Shown one piece after another: positions 19,323 to 30,332 of a stretch of DNA of 64,000 nt. Numbering within the stretch: the first letter of the stretch is position 1; the number at the start of each line of letters is the position of its first letter. Made by a program: the position numbers and the translations under genes. Below the pieces are notes generated by a model. It was not told the origin of the DNA, did no database searches, and saw only the letters and a program-made list of their open reading frames with translations. Origin of the DNA: Diplonema japonicum (taxonomy: Eukaryota; Euglenozoa; Diplonemea; Diplonemida; Diplonemidae); assembly GCA_964019335.1 (NCBI GenBank), contig OZ025760.1, forward strand, positions 1 through 64,000, written 5' to 3'.

Positions 19323-20989
19323 TTACGACGTGAGTTTGATGGCCTTGATGTCCGTGATGCCCTGCGCTATCAGGTTCTCCTTCATCTTGTCGATGTCCTC
19401 AGGGCCGATCCCGAGGTCGTTCTGCGATGTGTTCTCTTTCTTCTAGAGGTGCATACCTTGATCTCTTCAACGGTCTGCGAGCCGTTGTGATGGATGACGA
19501 GCACACGTCTGCAGGACGTGTTCTCGCACCAGCCTTCACCCCCGCTGATGTGCCACGCGTTGCGGATCATGAGCTCGAAGTAATCATCATTGTCAATGCT
19601 GACAGAGATGTCGTTGTAGTAGTCGAGGAATTCCTTCATCGTCACAATACCGTCACCCGACTTGTCCCAGCATGCGATGAACTCCATCATTACCTGTTTG
19701 TGCGTCTTGTGTCCGGACAGCACTGCTGGGTGCCTGTCAAGGTTCTGCCCATAGATCTTATTGAGCTCCTCGAAGCTCGCCGTTCCGTTCCCGTTCGTGT
19801 CGAGTCGTGTGTACGCCTCCTTCACCATATTGGTCCGCCTCTCGTTCATGTACCCTCGTATGGCCACCAAGAACTCTGTTATCGAGATTACACCATCGCC
19901 GTCACGATCGAACTCACTGAATGCCGCGTCCAGCTCTGCAGCAGTCATCGTGACACCGTATGTCGCCATCCCCTCCTTCAGCTCCCGTCGGGACAGCTTC
20001 TTGTCTCCATTGTCGTCCATAATCCGCAGGCTTCTCACGATTCCTCTGAACCCCAGCCCGCCGGACCTTTCCAAGATCTTTTCTCTTACCCTCAGCATGA
20101 CATCCCTCTTCGCGAACGGCTCGTAGCGTGTGAACGAGCTCCCTTCAGGCGCGCAGAGAATGCCCCACATGTTCCTCGGCCCCACCGCCTTGCACTCCTT
20201 CTTCGTAAACTGTTGTTTGTGGTGGAACGTCGACACTTCTTCCTCCGGCCCAAAGGCGCCTGACTTGCTGCGTTGCTCCTCCGAGCTGAGGCATTGGTTC
20301 ACCTTCACGGACTTGAGAACGACCACGTCGCCCATGTTGACGGGCGTGGCGCGCACCTCGTCCTCCCATGACAGCTCGCCGGGGAGGAACGTGAAGACGG
20401 TTTCGAGTCCACCTGCGATGCAAGCAGTCACTTCACCCCTTTCTTGTCCCGTAGTGTTGCCCCGCAAGCATGTCAGCGGTGTGGGCAGCTCTGCGCACAG
20501 GTTGAGGTGAGCATCGGACATGAACTTGTTCACGATTTTGACCTGCTGTCCGTAGTGCACCACTTCGCCCTCTTTATGCCCTTTGTAGAACTGCATGTTG
20601 CGGTCCTTTGCCTTCTGCACGCTCCACACAGTCCTCGCAACAGGGGTGCTGCTCTTGGCCACACTTACGTGGTAGTTCCCCTGTCTGCCTTCGCTCGTCC
20701 TACTCACGTCGACAGCGAGGCATCCTTTACTGTTCGCAGACTGCACCATGATCACATCACCGAACCGCAGGCACCCGTCAGCCCGCTTGGGCGTCAGGTC
20801 CACCTCATGCAAGGCAAGCTTCATTTTCTCTTCTACCTGCTGTGTCACAAGTGTCCCGTTGGCCCTTTTGATCACGTAGTCCCTCATCTTGCCTCCTTCA
20901 CACGCAACATCTTCGCGCCAGTTCCCCGTGAAAGTCCTCAGGGAATAATCCTTATGCCCCGACATCTGCTGGGTAGTGTATTGGCTCAT
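19323..20989 (-). CDS. CFAP161-calcyphosin fusion, ciliary EF-hand protein, 2 exons
   Basis: Exons 19457-20989 and 19323-19421 (intron 35 bp, GTATGC...CAG) give 543 residues. Residues 15-290 match CFAP161: GNWREDV near the start, then FGDVIMVQ and a late NMWGILC corresponding to the NHW segment. CFAP161 is a microtubule inner protein of ciliary doublets. Residues 295-480 match calcyphosin/CAPSL: GLGFRGIVRSLRIMDDNGD, four EF-hand loops (325-336, 361-372, 397-408, 442-453) and the closing SVSIDNDDYFELMIRNAW. Splicing also restores a conserved C-terminal helix pair (NDLGIGPEDIDKMKENLIAQ). Loops 2 and 4 have good calcium ligands; loop 1 is weaker. The fusion would put calcium sensing on axonemal microtubules. 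It implies a flagellated organism. Confidence 0.85.
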
Positions 20990-21102
20990 CTTTTATCCAA
21001 AGACAGCTGAGATACCTGTGTGGGTTCCTTTTCTTTTTTATTTTAAAGGAACTGAATAGAGGAGGGGAGGGAAGGGGAGAGGCGCTTGGTAAAGCGTGTT
21101 AT

Positions 21103-22398
21103 CTACTGGCTGTTGTCGTCGCAAGGTAGCGTGCTCTGCTTTGGTCGCATGTTGTTCATCTTCCTCCTAGCGCGGTCAGAAGCCTTCGTCAGGTCTTCTT
21201 TCCCCAAGAACCTGCATTTCTTTTCCCTGCCCCTTCTATAAAGGATAAAACCGAAAAAGAACAATAACAACGCGCCACCAAGGAGACCGAAGGCCACGCC
21301 CCCGTTCAAGGACCTTACGAAGAACACGATGCTGAGGATGAAGGTGAACAAGGACACAAGGACGAGGTGCAGTGCTGCTCCCTTCTGCGCACCTGCCTTT
21401 TGGGGCAGGGACTTGCAGGAGCAGTAGATGGCAGGGTACAGGATGCCTGCCACGAGGCATATGTTTCGTTTCCACGCGTACTCCGCGATCTGCAAGGCCA
21501 CGAACTCATGTGGGTCCAAGGGCTTTCTAGGCGGCACTGCCAGGAGCACGTCACCCTCGCGTGTGGACAGCGGGAGGTCAATGGCAGTGCCCTCATGCAG
21601 GATGGTGGCACACGGGCCCCGTGTTGTGAGGGGGACGGTGCTTGTGGGGATATGCTGCACACCGAAGGACATGGGCGAGGCGCTTTGAACACTAATTGAT
21701 TTGGACTCCTCCTCAAAGGACTTGATGCGCAGCAGAAGGGCTGCCTCCCGTTGGAGTGCATCCTCCAAGTCCCTCCGTAACTCTGTGTTATCCTGACTGC
21801 ACGTCTGGCCGCTGCATTTGGAAGCATCAAGGCTCAAGGGCTTAGGAGAATCGGGGATGGACTCAGGGGGGGAACCTGGCGGAGTAGACCCATCGATCAC
21901 AACTTGTACACCGCCTACCCATGCCCAGCTGGTGGGATCGTATACTGCAACAGGGTCCACAAAGGCACAAGCAAGGACATCGACTGCTCCATGCAGGGCT
22001 GCCAGAACGGTGCTTGTGAGAAGGTGGCTGTACTGTTGGCAATGGTCAGCCCACTGCACGGTGCCGTCGTCGATGGTTAGGCTTCCCAGTCGGTCTCTCC
22101 CTAAGACGCACATTGTGGGTGGTGGTGTGTCTTGCTGCGAAGCAGGTGCTTGAACGTTTGCCTTCATCTCCATTATCCTCGTCACGGAGAGCTCCTCTTG
22201 TTTCTCGAACCCTGTGCACACCTTAGGTGGGGCTGTTGCCTCCTTGTGTCCTTCTACTGCCTGTGGTTCGTCACGTGGTGTAGTGGGCTTCTCTGCTGAA
22301 GACTTTGGCCTCACATCGCCATACACTGGTACGTCCAGCATGGCACCACCGATGCTGTCTGCTATCGCAGATCGCGCTGCATTCTTTCGCTTGTCCAT
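21103..22398 (-). CDS. Two-pass membrane protein of unknown function
   Basis: A 431-residue protein from the ATG at 22398; upstream frame is poly-A-encoded Lys and non-coding. Residues 1-110 are polar and disordered. A short coiled coil lies near 225-250 (TELRRDLEDALQREAALLL). Two adjacent membrane helices, about 350-372 (HLVLVSLFTFILSIVFFV) and 380-398 (GLLGGALLLFFFGFILY), form a C-terminal hairpin, followed by a basic tail (RRGREKK). An earlier weakly hydrophobic stretch at 322-336 may be partly membrane-embedded. No recognised domain. It lies 113 bp upstream of the CFAP161 gene and is the first array member after a 6-kb gene-poor gap. Confidence 0.6.
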   Translation of the reverse strand: MDKRKNAARSAIADSIGGAMLDVPVYGDVRPKSSAEKPTTPRDEPQAVEGHKEATAPPKVCTGFEKQEELSVTRIMEMKANVQAPASQQDTPPPTMCVLGRDRLGSLTIDDGTVQWADHCQQYSHLLTSTVLAALHGAVDVLACAFVDPVAVYDPTSWAWVGGVQVVIDGSTPPGSPPESIPDSPKPLSLDASKCSGQTCSQDNTELRRDLEDALQREAALLLRIKSFEEESKSISVQSASPMSFGVQHIPTSTVPLTTRGPCATILHEGTAIDLPLSTREGDVLLAVPPRKPLDPHEFVALQIAEYAWKRNICLVAGILYPAIYCSCKSLPQKAGAQKGAALHLVLVSLFTFILSIVFFVRSLNGGVAFGLLGGALLLFFFGFILYRRGREKKCRFLGKEDLTKASDRARRKMNNMRPKQSTLPCDDNSQ

Positions 22399-23956
22399 TC
22401 CATACGTGGGGTGTTTTTTTTTTTTTTTTTTTTTTGAAAGAAAAAAAAAACTCCTGTAGTTTTTTTTCACGGGTGGTCAACGGGGGGGGAAAAAAAAACA
22501 AAAATAAAAAAAGAAGAAAAATCTTTTTTTAAAAAATACGTGATCACTGAAAGTAAAGAGGGAAAGGGCGGGGAAGAGGGAACAGGACAGGGAAAGGGGA
22601 AGGAAAGGCTAAAAAAAATTCAAAAATTCTTTTTTTTTTCCCCAATTATTTCTTGCATTTTTTTTCTTTTTTTTTTTTCCATTTTCTTTATTCTCGAATC
22701 CAAATTTCCTGGAAAAAAGGCTTGCTACGACAGGGCTTCGAACTATTCTTTTTTTTTTTTTTTTCCTGCGAAAAGGGTACAATAGAAGAAACTGAAAGAA
22801 GGTAAAAACAAAGAAAATACTAAAATGAGTAAAAACCGAAAAAAGAAGGAAATGGTCAGGCACAACAGAATAAAAAAAAAGAGGCGGGGGCTGTTTTCCG
22901 TTTTTCTTTTTTCTTTCTCCCCTTCCTTTTTTTCTTTTTTTTTTTCTTGTTTAAATGTTGTCATCGCTGTAACAGGAGAGAGCGGCAAAATACAGTATGA
23001 AAAAAAAAGGATAGGAGGACAATCCTAGGGGTAGAGAAAAAAAGGTCAAACCATCGTTCTTTACTCAAAGCAATAATACAGAAGACAATTTTTTTTTCTT
23101 TTTTTTTTAAACTTAAACATAGCAAGAAGAAGAGGGTACGATTTCCCCCCCTTTTTTTTTGCCTTTTCACTTTTTTATTTTTTTTTTCCTCCCCCCCTTC
23201 CCAACAAAGACGAACAGAAAAGTAACAGGGGAGGGGGGAGGGGGGGGAACATCTTTTTTTAAAGAAAAAAAAGTAAGGTGGAAAATAGACTAATGAAAAC
23301 AAAGCTCTTGCGCAGCTAGAAAATAAAAGAGAAAAAAAAAAGAGGGGGGGGAAGATGTCAGAGGGGATTGGACGTAAAAGCTGAGGGGAGGGAGAAAATA
23401 GTTTTTCTTTTTTTTTTTTTTTTCCTTTTTTTCTCCCTCCCATTTTCTTTGTAGTCGGTCCACTATCTTCACCCTTTTATTTTTTTTTTCTCCTTCACAC
23501 CCTAGCTTGCTCCAAGTTAAAGGGACTAGATGTAATTTTAAAACAGGGGGATGCATGGGAGAGGGGAACGGTACTTTCTCTCTTTAAACATAAAAATACA
23601 TTGAAGAAAAAAAAAAAGAAAAAAAAAACCCCCCCACAGCTGTCGAAGCTTACTCTGTACTGATCTCCACCTGTGTGGCGGGGCCAAAGGAAAATGAAAA
23701 CAAAAGTAGAATAACGGTATTTCTCTTCCCCCCCCCCTTTTTTATTCCTTTCTACCTTCTCCTCTTTATTGGACCTTTAATCCTTCTTGAGGCTATCAAA
23801 GGCAAAAGTGGTGTATATTCGTCCGAAGGCCGGGTTACTGTCTTTTCTTCTTTTTTCATTTTTCATTTTTTCTTCCCCCCCCCGACTAAGACCACGGTTT
23901 CTGACTAAGTAAAATAAAAGGGGGAGAAGCGGTCCTTTTTTTTCTTTTTTTTTTTT
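22399..23956. other. Homopolymer-rich gene-free DNA
   Basis: A/T runs of 8-25 and shorter G/C runs dominate. All open frames are Lys/Phe/Pro-rich translations of these runs. I see no gene, RNA or clear repeat. Confidence 0.6.
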
Positions 23957-23960
23957 TGGG

Positions 23961-24791
23961 AAAAACACTGCTCACGGTAAGCAAATAACTTTTTTCCACC
24001 GTTTCCTTAAACCTAAAATTTTTTTCCACCAAGTACGGTAGCCACAACTTAGAACACGGTAACCTGTATCATTTTTATCCCTGTTAGGGTTTGGGAAAGA
24101 ACTTTGAGGAGTGACTGGGAACGGAACCCCACCAGTTGAGAAATGGGGGTTCCTGCAGGTTGCAGCATAATGCCCAACCTTTCTGCAGTTGCCGCACATA
24201 TTCTTCCCCTCCCCTCCCCCCCCCCACTTGGTGGAAAAAAAAGTTGTCTCGATTTTAGTGGTGCCATGCAGTATGTGACACAGCGGCCACCCTTGTGAAA
24301 CTTCGCCCCGAAGCCTCCCAAGTCCCCTGTGGTCCCGTAGAAAGTAAAAGTGGAGAGGTAAAGAAAGCTTGGAAATTGAAATAGGGAGAGGGGCCACAGA
24401 AGCAATTAAACATCAACTGGAGAGTTGTGGGAGGCTTGCTTCACTGGCACGATGCCGCGGGGAGGCTACTTGCCTGACCTGGTGAAGCCACCTCCTTGTT
24501 CGATGTAATGGGATAAGGGACTCTCCGTTGAGGGCGATGCTAACTGGCGCCACGCGTAGGGTGGGCTCTCCACCCCCGTCCAGGTTTCCCCACGTGTACG
24601 GCTTTAGAACGAGAGTTTCCCTTTCGCTTGTGTTTCTCCAAACCACAATTACCAGGAACCACCACAGGGAGGTTGGAAACATTGGTCCCCAAAAAAAGTT
24701 CCAAGTTACCGTGAATAGATATGTGGGTAAAAATTCTGCTTACAGTACTTTGGTGGAAAAAAGTTATTTGCTTACCGTGAACGGTGTTTTT
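23961..24791 (-). mobile_element. Non-piggyBac DNA element with 40-bp terminal inverted repeats
   Basis: Bases 23961-24000 and 24752-24791 are inverted repeats matching at 38 of 40 positions; the shared core is GCAAATAACTTTTTTCCACC. Subterminal AAGTAC(G/T)GTA is also inverted. The 831-bp interior has GC-richer coding-like sequence. No clear target duplication is visible at the homopolymer edges. It abuts the piggyBac copy, whose TTAA begins 22 bp away. Confidence 0.6.
23972..24397 (-). pseudogene. Zinc-knuckle ORF remnant inside the 40-bp-TIR element
   Basis: A 141-codon open frame contains CGNCRKVGHYAATC, a CCHC zinc knuckle. Such knuckles occur at the ends of transposases (for example Mutator-like) and in gag proteins. 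The frame runs into the terminal repeat and has no transposase core, so it is probably a remnant. Confidence 0.35.
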
Positions 24792-24816
24792 TCTCAAGTT
24801 TTCTTTTTTTGATTAA

Positions 24817-26566
24817 CCCATAACACTCCGGGGCCTATCTACATAGGGGTCCCTTTTTTGCTCCTTTTCATAATCTGAGGGGAAAAATGGCAGCATTCAA
24901 TCCCCGTTTGCAGGTAAAACGGGTTTTTTGGGCCAGGAAAATTAAAAAGAAAGTTCAAAAATTAATAAAAATACAAAGGGGATGAAGAGTTGAATGGCCG
25001 TAGGGTGCTGTCAAAATGGGTTGTGCACGGGGGGGTGTAAATTGAGCATCCTGGGACAAAAAAGGCAGCATCAGGACCCCTCAGATGTCTCAGACCGAGA
25101 GAAGTGCCTATTTGCGGGTGGAATATCGGCCTCGAAATCGTCAAGAGGCCTTTTTGGGGTGATGGAAGAGTGGTACGAAAAAAGCACTTATTTGGACAGA
25201 GGTGTTGGTTTAGGTGTAGCATTTGTAGATTGTGCGTTTTGTGCATTCTTTCAACCTGCAGACCCTGGAGGTGCCCCCTTTGAGTGGCTAGCGGTCACGT
25301 TTGGTGTAATCTGGGGTATCGGGTGTGTGTGCACCACTAGTTGGGTGCCGGGAGTGGTGTTTTTGCAACGTTGGACCCATCAATTAGGCTCTCTCGAAAG
25401 CGCTCTTTAAAGCAGCCAGGGTTGTGTATCTCTTTGGCATCCCTGAACCATATTTTATTTGAAGTGCATGGCAGTTAACTATTGTCACTTCTAGGGCCCA
25501 CCAGAAGAGTCCGCAACACCCAACGAAATGCAAGCCCCTCACAGCAGGGCTTCGGCCAGACCCACAGTCGAAAAGTAGCTATCGCAAACTACCGTGTTGT
25601 CATTTCCCCGGAAAGGCTCTGTTAACCCCAGCCCCGCTTTTTCCACAAGTCTTCAAGTGCGTGCCCCTCGATTTTGGTGGATGTGAAACGCAAAAGATAA
25701 CCCGTGCTCGCGCAGTTTAGGCAGTAGATTTTTATGCCATATCTTTTACGCTTGAAAGGACAGTAGACCCGCAGCCCCCAATTGCCCCGTGAAGGTACGA
25801 GTGTCTCGTCAATGCTTAAATATTGTCCTGACACTGCTGCTTTTGCCCACTTGTCACCAATTCTGTCCAGAAACCCTCGTATCTTCACAACACATCACCG
25901 TTTGACTCTTCTGTGTGAGTGAAGCGGAGGCTACTTTTGATTTCCCAGTAGCGTCTCCTGGGCATCGTGTTACTGAAAAGGGGGATTTTCATGGGTCCTG
26001 TGGACCAATACGACTGCTGATTCTGGGCACGCCGTAAACCCATCGCAATGCTCAATCCGAGTAAGCGGTGGAGTCCTGGGTCGAAATTTTATCAATCTCA
26101 GCGTCCTTTTGCCTGTTTGTCTCTTCTTGGATGACGTCTGTTAGCTTCTTATAAAAAAACCGAAGGAATAACCATTTTGCGTCGTCAAGTTTCTGCGTAC
26201 CACGGGACAGCTTTTTTTCTCCCCACTGGCCTATTTTATGGTCTCTATGGGTACCAACTCCCTTACCCATGAAGGTTGGACCTCGTCCGTAGCTGTTTTG
26301 GCTTTACCTTTGCGTTTTTTGGGAACAATTTGAGCACAGTATGCACACCCGTTATTTTGCGTTTTTAGCCTATCTACTCGGATTTGGGACCCACTTGGTG
26401 GGTGGATAACAAGGTAAAGTGATGCAGCGCAGCATTAATTGCAGTTGAAAATAACTCCTCACTATAGTCGTGCTTGGAGATCCAGGGGTCGTGGGGACGA
26501 AAAAGTACTTAGAGAAAAAAACGATTTTTCAAAACGACAAATATTTGCGCCTTGGAGTGTTATGGG
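24817..26566 (-). mobile_element. Decayed piggyBac-type transposon with intact ends
   Basis: The element is bounded by TTAA at 24813-24816 and 26567-26570. Its 13-bp perfect terminal inverted repeats are CCCATAACACTCC (24817-24829) and the complement (26554-26566). TTAA duplication and CCC/GGG ends are diagnostic of piggyBac. The 1750-bp interior carries broken transposase fragments on the minus strand. Confidence 0.85.
25180..26270 (-). pseudogene. piggyBac transposase pseudogene
   Basis: Three separated pieces follow family order. At 26052-26270 a helical segment (FLRFFYKKLTDVIQEETNR) matches the region before the catalytic core. At 25622-25888 the DDE segment reads YLSIDETLVPSRGNWGLRVY then KRYGIKIYCLNCASTGYLL, including the catalytic Asp of the IDE motif. 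Near 25180-25280 a Cys-rich terminal domain appears in two frames (RVCRLKECTKRTIYKC and LCPNKCFFRTTLPS) with an in-frame stop. Frameshifts and stops show it is inactive. Confidence 0.7.
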
Positions 26567-26570
26567 TTAA

Positions 26571-28357
26571 ATTTATTTGTTTTGTGCAACAACGCTACAA
26601 ACTCTTTTTTTCCCCCTCAAACCCAATAGACAAAAGAGTTCGTTTACAAGCGCTGCTCCACTGCCCCCCAATACAAGTAATGAAATAGGATGGAATGGGC
26701 ATTCATTTTTTTTACTTTTCTATGTCGGGGGGGGGGGGGCATTTAAACGGAAAAAAAGAGGGGGGGGGAAGGCAATACTTCTTTCTGCACTCGGTGATCG
26801 TAAAGACGGGGAAAGGGAGAGAACTAAATGAAAAATGACCTTCGTGCTATAAAAGAAAAAATGCAAATTAGATAATTAAACAAACCCACACCTGCAGCAG
26901 TCCTTCTAGTAAATCTAGTCGGTTACTGCGCCTGGTCCCCTTGGCTCTGGTTGCTGGCTAAAACCCTATTGGTCTATCGAATGCATGCACGTGGGAGTAA
27001 AAAAAAATTTTAAAAAAAAGAAGAAAAAAAAGAAATAGAGTAGGCGGATACTTGATTGTAGGGGGAAAAAATTGGTTGCTAATACCCAAAAAAAAAAAAA
27101 AAAAAAAAAAAAATAATCAAGAACGGTTGAACGGTTCAGGTAGAGACAGGATGGCTGTCTCGTGCCCAAAAACCTTTTGTGGATTTCTTTTTTCTTTTTT
27201 TTCTTTTTTCTTTCTTTTCCTTTTACCGAACAGTGAACGCACTGGGTCGTCCGGACCTGTTTATCTTTTGCAACAAAAGCTCCTCAAAAAAAAAAGGGGG
27301 TGACGCAGAAAAAGGTAAGGTAATATCTTGTGCATCTTTTTTTCTCCCCCCCCTTTTTTTTTTACTTTTTCCCCAAGTGGCGATCGGGTGTTTTTACAAA
27401 CGCATTTCAAAAAAAGCACAGGGTTTCTTTTTTTTTTTTTTTTTTTCCCTTCTTTTTTCTTCTTTTTCTTTTTAAGCTACCTCGAATACACAAATAAAAA
27501 GAGGGGGGAGCTTTAAAAAACTTGGATCAGTTTTTGCTAGTGCATCCCCCCCCCCAGTATTTTTGTCAAGTATCTTGTGGGATCTCTCACTCAATGCCAA
27601 AGGAATGAAGAAAATCTTTTTATTTTCTTCCCCCCTTTTTTTTTCTTCTGTCTCTTTATTCTACTATCATAGATGGCGGATCTTCGAAAAGGAGGGGTGG
27701 AAAAAAGAACAGAAAAAAAAAAAGGAAAAAAAAAAAAAAAAAAAAACTCAAAGAAGAAGAAGAAAAATATTTTGCCAGGTTTTTTGCCCATGTTCCCAGC
27801 ACGATACTCCAGCTCCTGTATCAGGGAAAGGGAGTGTGCATTTTGGCACAAAAATGGTGAAGTGCAGGAGGGCAGAAAGAGCATCATTTCCCAGCTAAGG
27901 GAAAAAAAAAAAAAAAAAAAAAAGGAAAAGAAATACATGAAACGGCGGTTGGAGCACCTGAGGTAAGGGTGAAAAAAATAAACCGGGGGGGGGGGGGGGG
28001 GGGGGGGGGGGTGGAGAAACCCAAGAGGTATAAGCTGCATACATAACAGGATACCACTGGGCGAGAGGGAACTATGTTGTGATGTATGGAAATATCTTTT
28101 TTTCAAAAAAGAATTGAAGAGAAAAAAAAAACAAAAAGAAGGAGAAGGGGGGGGGTACACAAATCGCCGAATATTTCTTAACAATTTTTTTCTTTTTTTT
28201 AAGATACCGTGGCAAAAAAGTGAAGGGGGGGGGGGATTGAAATCTTCTTTTGAACCGAGGTCTGTCCTTTGCAGGCCAGACTCTTTTTTTTTTTCTTTTT
28301 TTTTTCCTTTTTTTTCTCTTCAAACCTTTTTTTTCCCCCCTTTCCTCCACCACCCTT
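26571..28357. other. Homopolymer-rich gene-free DNA
   Basis: Mostly A/T runs, with a G tract of about 26 near 27986-28011. Open frames here are translations of homopolymers. No gene or RNA was recognised. Confidence 0.6.
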
Positions 28358-30064
28358 TCAACTGCATATTGGAAGCACCTCTGCGGCCTTTGCCTCAGTT
28401 AGGGGCAACGGTGTGGAGTTGGCCCGCCTTGTCAAGTGCGCAAACGCATTCCCCCTGGGACGAGGGACGGCGCTCTGCGAAGCGTGACAGTGCTCTGTGG
28501 TGCTGCTCTCGATGGTGTAGTGCATGGCAAGCGATAGATCTTGCACAGGTGCGCCCTTCTCCTTGTGCAGCCCGTCTAGGTCAGCTCGTGCTATTTCAAC
28601 AGAAGACGGAAGAGAAGTGTCGGGGTTCACTGTAACCTCCCCAGTCGGGTCGTCCCCAGTAAGGAACGAAGTGTGCAGCCAAGCGTGGAAGACCTCCTGG
28701 TCGCTCTTAAACATCGATTTGCTTTCAATGAAAAACGTTATCTTAAGGTCGCCACGAATTGCGACGCTCTCCTTCTTCATGACCATGTCCAGGGCAGTGA
28801 GGCCTGATGGTGCTGTGACGCACCCCAAGGACATCATGGACGGGGAGAACGCAAGCGAAGGGTCCTTGATGCGTTCCACTGTTGCATCGACGCGTGAGTC
28901 GATCAGCACGTCCAGCCCAGACAGCTGCTCGTCATCGTCATCCGCCTGCCCCCGCTGCGACACTGTGAAGTACATGTCTGCAGCGTAGTCCGCCGTCAGC
29001 TTGTTGCTGTTTACATTAGCAAGATGCATCCCCACAATGCGGACCGTGACCGTCGGGAGGCATTCCCGTTTCATGAGGACGTCTGCGTACCTTACGTACC
29101 TTCTCTGCGAAGGGATGGTCACACCTTTTCCGTCTGTCGTCCGCTTTGTCGCGAATAGCTCCAGCGCCTCGCCCGGTCTCATCCCCTCGTAAGCGCATAG
29201 GTACGAGCAGATGACTGTTCCTGTCCTTCCCTTGCCCGCCTTGCAGTGCACGGCCACCACGTTCGACGGGTCGCACTCGAGGAACTTCCGCAAACTCCTT
29301 AAAATCCTCGGCAGCAGCTCCAGCGGCGGTGGTGTGTGGTCTTCAAAAGGAAACCGTTCCCAAGCCCCGCTCAGAACCCGTTTGCTATACTCCCGCTCCT
29401 TGCACAGGTTGTACACGCGGAAATGCGATTTGTGGTGCAGTCCGAGAAACTGCTCCACCTCCTCAAGAGAGTTGCGGTAAAAGGCTTCCCGTCCGCTGGC
29501 AGGGTACCCCATGGCGATCAGCTGTGGGGTGACGTAGACGAGGTCCAGGTTGAAGTTGTTAGCGATGTACCGGCGTTTGTTCTTCGAGACGAGGGATTTC
29601 AGGATGTGCAGGGCTGAGGTTTTCCCGTTGCTGCCGTTTGCCATGAAGTCATCGTTGATTTCCTCCTCTTCTTGCAGGGCACGGATTGTGTCGGAGTTGC
29701 ATAAGATACCGCATGCCACAGACATATTCTCAACCCAAGCATCTCGTTCGGAGCAGCTATCGGATTTCAGCAGGAGTGTAAAGACCTCGCCCCTCCCCTT
29801 TGCCTTGAACTGCAGCCCGAAGTACGCGCACTTCGGGTCTGTTGCGGAGCTGTGCACGTGGCTGTCGATCCTGTCGTAGATTTTGACCACCTCCGCCCAC
29901 CTGATGAACCCCTTGTATGCGTGGCTCCCTTTGTCGCTCTTCTTCCCATAGTATTTCATCCCATCCTCGTCTAGCACGAACCACCGGTCCTTCCAGTTCT
30001 TCCGCTTTCCGAACGTCCCCTTCCCTATCGAAAATTTGCTGAGCAAACCTTCCTTGCAGCACAT
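28358..30064 (-). CDS. PH-domain PTEN-type phosphoinositide phosphatase
   Basis: A 568-residue intronless protein from the ATG at 30064; the eight codons before it begin with non-ATG. Residues 4-125 form a PH domain (CCKEGLLSKF, NWKDRWFVLDEDGMKYYGKK, ERDAWVENM). Residues 155-340 are a PTEN phosphatase domain with KRRYIANNFNLDLVYVTPQL and the P-loop HCKAGKGRTG at 273-282, identical to the PTEN loop including both lysines that favour PIP3. A C2-like domain (345-510) and a polar tail follow. The reaction is 3-dephosphorylation of PIP3 at the plasma membrane; the PH domain replaces the N-terminal PIP2-binding segment of animal PTEN. All catalytic residues are present. It lies 269 bp downstream of the large adhesin. 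Confidence 0.9.
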   Translation of the reverse strand: MCCKEGLLSKFSIGKGTFGKRKNWKDRWFVLDEDGMKYYGKKSDKGSHAYKGFIRWAEVVKIYDRIDSHVHSSATDPKCAYFGLQFKAKGRGEVFTLLLKSDSCSERDAWVENMSVACGILCNSDTIRALQEEEEINDDFMANGSNGKTSALHILKSLVSKNKRRYIANNFNLDLVYVTPQLIAMGYPASGREAFYRNSLEEVEQFLGLHHKSHFRVYNLCKEREYSKRVLSGAWERFPFEDHTPPPLELLPRILRSLRKFLECDPSNVVAVHCKAGKGRTGTVICSYLCAYEGMRPGEALELFATKRTTDGKGVTIPSQRRYVRYADVLMKRECLPTVTVRIVGMHLANVNSNKLTADYAADMYFTVSQRGQADDDDEQLSGLDVLIDSRVDATVERIKDPSLAFSPSMMSLGCVTAPSGLTALDMVMKKESVAIRGDLKITFFIESKSMFKSDQEVFHAWLHTSFLTGDDPTGEVTVNPDTSLPSSVEIARADLDGLHKEKGAPVQDLSLAMHYTIESSTTEHCHASQSAVPRPRGNAFAHLTRRANSTPLPLTEAKAAEVLPICS

Positions 30065-30332
30065 TCCAGCGTGCCACTTCACCACCAACCCGTTCTGTGA
30101 TGACTTTTTTTCTTCTCGGGATTGGAAATAAGAAAAAGAGGGAAAGGCAAAAAACTAAAATATCTTTTATAACGAATTGGAGTAAACGCTTAATAAAAAA
30201 AAAAAAGAAGAAGAAAAAAAAAAGGAAAGTAGGAAGAAGCACTTTTGTTAATTACGTCTAAAGGGGCTTGCAACAAGCTTTAAAGGGGAAAGGAGGAGGA
30301 AAGAAAAGCAAAGCGCGTTGTGGAAACAACTC

